NCBI GenBank assembly: GCA_947258565.1
Contig: CAMYJB010000022.1
Span: 1 to 38,089 of the forward strand
DNA from: an uncultured Woeseiaceae bacterium
GTDB taxonomy: Bacteria > Pseudomonadota > Gammaproteobacteria > Steroidobacterales > Woeseiaceae
Length of the DNA: 38,089 nt
Direction of reading: 5' to 3'
Part shown: positions 34,995 to 38,089 of the stretch, piece by piece
Layout of the letters: the number at the start of each line of letters is the position of its first letter
Numbering within the stretch: the stretch's first letter is position 1
The notes under the pieces: model-generated
Database searches by the model: none
What the model saw: the letters and a program-made list of their open reading frames with translations, nothing else
Told to the model about the DNA's origin: nothing
Position numbers and translations under genes: made by a program

Positions 34995-35110
34995 ATCGAT
35001 AATGGCAAATCCAGCTAAAGCTGGAGACGCAAAGCCACGGGTCCTCGCTTCCTCCGCGACGCTTCCTGCAACGCCACGAAGGACCCCAAGATCGCCGGGC
35101 TACCGAGGCT
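34995..35110 (+). promoter_or_regulatory. Cyclic-di-GMP class I riboswitch (GEMM-I)
   Basis: The conserved core is present in order. GGCAAA (35004-35009) comes first. The P2 stem TCCAGC/GCTGGA (35010-35015 and 35020-35025) follows, with a 4-base loop. GACGCAAAGCCACGGG (35026-35041) comes next. The P3 stem GGGTCCT/AGGACCC (35039-35045 and 35080-35086) follows, then GCCGGGCTACCG (35094-35105). This matches the GEMM-I consensus that binds c-di-GMP, although the variable part of P3 is long. The esterase start codon lies 35 bases downstream. Whether it acts on transcription or translation is unclear: a short T-run (35118-35122) follows, but no strong terminator stem was seen. Confidence 0.9.
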
Positions 35111-35144
35111 TCAGGAGTTTTTCGTGCCCAACCAGGAGATGATT

Positions 35145-36368
35145 ATGAAGATGGTTCCCAGACTTTTGACGGCCGCGGCTGTAGTCACGTTATGCTCGGC
35201 GGTTGGGCCGCAGGCATTGGCCGAAGCCGGGTGGCAGCAGGTCGATGCCTCAGCACCGTTCATCGACCGCACCGGCAAGGCGCGGTTCCCGAGCTGTTCC
35301 GGCGCGCCGGAGCCGCCATTCTTCCTTACTCCATCGCCTACCGCATTCTCTTTCTTTTACCGCATGGGTAATTCCGATAAGCTCGTCATCGCCTTCGACG
35401 GCGGCGGCGCGTGTTGGGATCCACTCACATGCCTGGGTTCGGTCGTGGCTGGAGATCCGGTCTACGACCCTGTCATCGATGAAACACCCGCCGGTCTGGA
35501 TGCCACTGGCGGCCTCGCCGATCGAGACAATCCCGATAACCCGGTCGCCGATTACTTCCAGGTGTTCATTCCGTATTGCACGGGCGATCTGCATACCGGT
35601 TCGCGCGACACGCAATATGCCCTGCCCGGCCTCGGCGTCCGCACGATCCACCATCGTGGCTACGACAATGTCGTGGCGGTACTGGAATGGCTGATCGACT
35701 ATTACACCAACGTCGTCGGACACCCGCCGAGGGACGTGTTCGTTGCAGGTGCCAGTGCAGGCGGGTACGGTGCGTTCTTCGCGTATCCGGCAATCGACGA
35801 GCTACTGCCGTGGTGGACACGCAAGCGGGCTTTCTCCGACTCCGCGAACGGGATCATCAACCAGGATTTCTACGATCGCGCCCTGACGCCCGAAGGTGTC
35901 TGGGGAATCTGGGAGAACATGCCGCCGCAGCTGGCCAATGCATTCGCCTCTGGGCCCGATGCGTTGCCAATAGCGCTGAACCAGAGTCTGGCGTGGAGCT
36001 ACCCGCGGACCCGCTTTGGGCAATACACGAGGGCGTTCGATGCCGTGCAAATTTTCTATCTCAATATCGCAAAGAACCTGAACTCGCCCGAACTATGGAC
36101 CGACCCGACGCAGTTAGTGGTGACGGCATTAGAATGGTCGGTGAAAGCTCGCGCAAGCATGGCGATCAGTGCGTTTACGACGTTCAATTATCGCTTCTAT
36201 CTGGGCGAAGGATTCGAGCATACCGCGATCGCCGACAACAGCGTTTACACGGAGGATTCAGCACAGGGCGTTCGACTTATCGATTGGCTCGACGACATGA
36301 TCAATCGACGCTTCGTGTTCAGGAGCGACTGGCGCAATGTCACTTGTTTCCAAGATTGCATTCCATAG
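35145..36368 (+). CDS. Secreted pectin acetylesterase/Notum-family esterase
   Basis: 407 residues from ATG 35145, preferred over GTG 35124 and ATG 35139 because AGGAG at 35134-35138 is correctly spaced. Signal peptide LLTAAAVVTLCSAVGPQALA. The alpha/beta-hydrolase core has the oxyanion-type VIAFDGGGACWD near residue 85, the nucleophile motif VAGASAGGYGAFF (Ser204) and a likely catalytic His359 (GFEHTAI). Cysteines suggest disulfides. Family members deacylate pectin or other acylated glycans and, in animals, Wnt. The c-di-GMP riboswitch directly upstream implies control by biofilm/motility signalling. Confidence 0.85.
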   Translation: MKMVPRLLTAAAVVTLCSAVGPQALAEAGWQQVDASAPFIDRTGKARFPSCSGAPEPPFFLTPSPTAFSFFYRMGNSDKLVIAFDGGGACWDPLTCLGSVVAGDPVYDPVIDETPAGLDATGGLADRDNPDNPVADYFQVFIPYCTGDLHTGSRDTQYALPGLGVRTIHHRGYDNVVAVLEWLIDYYTNVVGHPPRDVFVAGASAGGYGAFFAYPAIDELLPWWTRKRAFSDSANGIINQDFYDRALTPEGVWGIWENMPPQLANAFASGPDALPIALNQSLAWSYPRTRFGQYTRAFDAVQIFYLNIAKNLNSPELWTDPTQLVVTALEWSVKARASMAISAFTTFNYRFYLGEGFEHTAIADNSVYTEDSAQGVRLIDWLDDMINRRFVFRSDWRNVTCFQDCIP

Positions 36369-36674
36369 CGGAGCATCGGACGGCCTGAGAGCAAAGGGCC
36401 TTCGCTACGGTCTGACATCACAAGTCACAACGATCTGATCATCAGGGCCCCGCCCCGGCGGCGGGGCTTTCTTATGGCTGCTCTTTGGTATGGCCGCGGT
36501 AAATCGGACCAGCCGATTCAGGTCTCGGCGGCAGGGTCTGGCCGGTCTGAGCCTGTCGTCCTAGCTCAAACCAAGCGACCGCTAAGGTGCCGGACGCCGC
36601 CGCTCAGCGCGTTGGGGTTATAATTTTCGCCACTGAATCAAAGCAGCCGGTGCTGCCAATCCTGGATCTTTTCC
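36369..36674. other. Non-coding interval between the esterase and HAD genes
   Basis: Apart from the terminator at 36447-36473 I see no convincing gene. A TATAAT box stands at 36619-36624, 51 bases before the HAD start, but with no good -35 box. An imperfect long inverted arrangement (about 36565-36620) was considered as an attC site and rejected. Confidence 0.6.
36447..36473 (+). terminator. Terminator after the esterase gene
   Basis: GCCCCGC (36447-36453) pairs with GCGGGGC (36461-36467), 7-base loop, followed by TTTCTT. It lies about 80 bases past the esterase stop. Confidence 0.65.
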
Positions 36675-37280
36675 GTGCAAGCGATCATTTTCGACATTGA
36701 CGGTACTTTGGTCGACTCGATGTCGGTCGATACTGAGCTGTATCTTTCCTCAATAAGGGAGGTCCTCGGCCAAGTGAGTATTCGCAAACTCAGCGATTAT
36801 GACCATGTGACAGATAGCGGTATTCTCGCGCAAGTTCTCGATGACAACGGATACTCATTCGATCTTGAGGTCGTCAGATCAGTTAAAGCTGTATTCGTAA
36901 ACGGTCTCAGAAGATACATTCGAACTGCAGGCTCGTTTCCAATCATCGACGGAGCAGTTCAATTCGTTGAGCGCGCCCGAAAGTCCGAAGATCGCCGCAT
37001 TGCCATTGCTACAGGTTGCTGGCGAGAGTCTGCACTCCTTAAACTTGAAAGTGCGGGGTTCGGCATTGATGGTATTCCGCTAGTCACCGGTGACGACTCG
37101 CCGTCGAGAGTCAAGATTATGCGATCAGCTTTGAAGAGGATTGGCGACGATTTTCGGTCGGTCACATATTTTGGAGATGCTGAATGGGACCAACGTGCTT
37201 GTGAGAAGCTCGGCTGGAATTTCATTGCGGTCGGCCCAGACTTGGGCGGAATCGAGTCTTACGCCAGCGTTAAACTGTGA
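36675..37280 (+). CDS. HAD-superfamily phosphatase (phosphoglycolate phosphatase-like)
   Basis: 201 residues starting at GTG 36675. HAD motif I is IFDIDGTLVDS (Asp nucleophile), motif II lies in IAIATGCWRES, and motif IV in VTYFGDAEWDQ. A helical cap sits between motif I and II, as in small-molecule phosphatases. The substrate cannot be told. Base composition is lower in GC than its neighbours (24 of 60 bases at 36841-36900), and it stands alone between non-coding stretches, which suggests recent acquisition. Confidence 0.88.
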   Translation: MQAIIFDIDGTLVDSMSVDTELYLSSIREVLGQVSIRKLSDYDHVTDSGILAQVLDDNGYSFDLEVVRSVKAVFVNGLRRYIRTAGSFPIIDGAVQFVERARKSEDRRIAIATGCWRESALLKLESAGFGIDGIPLVTGDDSPSRVKIMRSALKRIGDDFRSVTYFGDAEWDQRACEKLGWNFIAVGPDLGGIESYASVKL

Positions 37281-37798
37281 CTGACCGGCCGATTGTGGCC
37301 GAGTGCCGAAGTTATCCAGGGTGAATAGCGTGGGGCCGCTTCACGTTGCATGGCCGCCAGTCGAAAAACCTGAGGTACGATGACGGCTGGTGACCCATAC
37401 TAGCCGGTCGTGTGAAGCTGCAGACTCACCCGTTTTATCTCGAGAGCGCCTTTGAAACTCGTCACGACTCTTGTTTTCTTGGGATTGTCCAGCGCTGTAT
37501 TCGCTCCGGCGCAACCAGCCAGGACTGATTCTGATGCCGCCCCGCAGAGGGCAGCGGCAGGGGCCAACTCGCCCTCCGGCGCCACCCCTGCCCTATTTCC
37601 AGAACCCTCGCCAAGAAATTCGGGCCGTGAACCGCTTGCCTTCGCCGAGTTCGCGATCTGATCCGCACTGTTCTCTACCATCCAGCTCGCTTTGACGGAC
37701 TCGGGAGCGGAACACATACTTGACACAGGGCGCTTGTTTTCCTTATCCGTACAGGCGCAGATGCAGTAGACTGGCGCCGGAATCGACGGAGGGTCGTC
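37281..37798. other. Gene-poor interval before the amidase gene
   Basis: Only the doubtful small ORF at 37452-37661 is visible. A hairpin CGGCC/GGCCG (37286-37301) has no T-run. No tRNA, repeat or mobile element was seen. Confidence 0.5.
37452..37661 (+). CDS. Possible small secreted protein
   Basis: 69 residues from TTG 37452. The N-terminus is signal-peptide-like (MKLVTTLVFLGLSSAVFA) but the ribosome site is poor. The rest is rich in Pro, Ala and Ser without recognisable domain, so it may be a gene remnant or chance frame. Confidence 0.25.
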   Translation: MKLVTTLVFLGLSSAVFAPAQPARTDSDAAPQRAAAGANSPSGATPALFPEPSPRNSGREPLAFAEFAI

Positions 37799-38089
37799 AT
37801 GAAGAGAAGCGCACTTGCTCCGCAAGTCAGCCGCCGTGAGGCACTGGCGATGATAGGTTCGGCGGGGATGTTCTCGCTCACCGGGTGTGGAGAAGAGTCG
37901 CCGCCCGCGCCCGTTACGCGTGAGGTGGCGTATTTCGACAGCCTGTTGTCCGTCGCGGCGCGGATCGAGGCGGGCGATATCTCGCCAATTCTCCTGACCG
38001 AGGCGATGCTGGGCCGTATCGAGGATCTGGAGCCGCAACTCCAGGCCTATGCGACCGTGATGTCGGTCGCGGCGCTGGATGCGGCCGAG
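37799..38089 (+). CDS. Amidase-signature-family lipoprotein, N-terminal part
   Basis: Only 97 codons are in the window. ATG 37799 is preceded by GGAGGG (37788-37793). The N-terminus has a twin-arginine type signal (SRREALAMIGSAGMFSLTGC) with a lipobox Cys, so it is probably an exported lipoprotein. LLTEAMLGRIEDLEPQLQAY is typical of the N-terminal part of amidase-signature enzymes. The Ser-Ser-Lys catalytic region lies beyond the edge, so the assignment rests on this motif. Confidence 0.75.
   Translation, partial: MKRSALAPQVSRREALAMIGSAGMFSLTGCGEESPPAPVTREVAYFDSLLSVAARIEAGDISPILLTEAMLGRIEDLEPQLQAYATVMSVAALDAAE

Noticed and set aside
36565..36620. attC-like (integron cassette) structure before the HAD gene
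   Set aside because: CCAAGCG can pair with CGC-bulge-TTGG, but the core words do not fit RYYYAAC/GTTRRRY on either strand and no matching site follows the gene. GTTAAAC at 37269 lies inside the coding region and has no partner.
36619..36624. TATAAT box as a firm HAD gene promoter
   Set aside because: A perfect -10 hexamer, but no acceptable -35 box at 16-18 bases. It is noted only within the intergenic entry.
1..38089. CRISPR array, prophage, transposase or secretion/defence gene cluster
   Set aside because: No regularly spaced repeats, integrase, transposase or recognised defence protein was found on either strand.

Overview
This is a stretch of a GC-rich gammaproteobacterial chromosome, not a plasmid or prophage. 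The conserved blocks are the guide: dnaX-ebfC-recR-hinT behind an SRP RNA gene, orn back to back with rsgA, ppsR divergent from ppsA, and genes for Prc, SrkA, YqiB/DUF1249 and YgiM-type SH3 proteins. Many secreted lipoproteins, several TTG/GTG starts and marine-type esterase and glycosidase genes suggest a free-living environmental lineage (Woeseia- or Chromatiales-like). That placement is an inference, not a demonstration.

Layout. 1-97 is the 3' end of tmRNA (ssrA) with its terminator. It is followed by a cluster of hairpins ending in a second 19-base copy of the ssrA 3' end and a second terminator, an arrangement that looks like a remnant integration site. 305-9495 holds envelope and metabolic genes: a DUF442 phosphatase-like protein, a large lipoprotein, a GNAT acetyltransferase overlapping a saccharopine-dehydrogenase-like reductase, a DUF1684 lipoprotein, SrkA kinase, a class I glutamine amidotransferase, a pair of overlapping lipoprotein genes and an NlpC/P60 lipoprotein. 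9553-15868 holds a zinc-peptidase-like lipoprotein, a Ycf46-type AAA ATPase, a coiled-coil FHA protein, three small membrane proteins, a small soluble protein behind a consensus CRP-type site, and a DUF1232 protein.

15999-25668 is housekeeping: Prc protease, a secreted hypothetical, a coiled-coil hypothetical, DUF1249, ppsR/ppsA (PEP synthase and its regulatory kinase/phosphorylase), the SH3 protein, a DUF938 methyltransferase and orn. 25732-29864 holds rsgA, the dnaX operon and the SRP RNA gene with a readable promoter. 29894-34731 carries a Na+/Ca2+ exchanger-family protein, an M28 peptidase lipoprotein, an unrecognised secreted protein and a glycosidase-like lipoprotein.

The most interesting point is at 34995-36368. 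A class I cyclic-di-GMP riboswitch (GEMM-I) precedes a secreted pectin-acetylesterase/Notum-family esterase, and a TIM-barrel glycosidase-like lipoprotein gene diverges from it. This suggests second-messenger control of extracellular polysaccharide processing. The right end has an AT-richer HAD hydrolase gene flanked by non-coding DNA, a possible tiny secreted ORF, and the start of an amidase-family lipoprotein cut by the window edge. No insertion sequence, CRISPR array or complete tRNA gene was seen.
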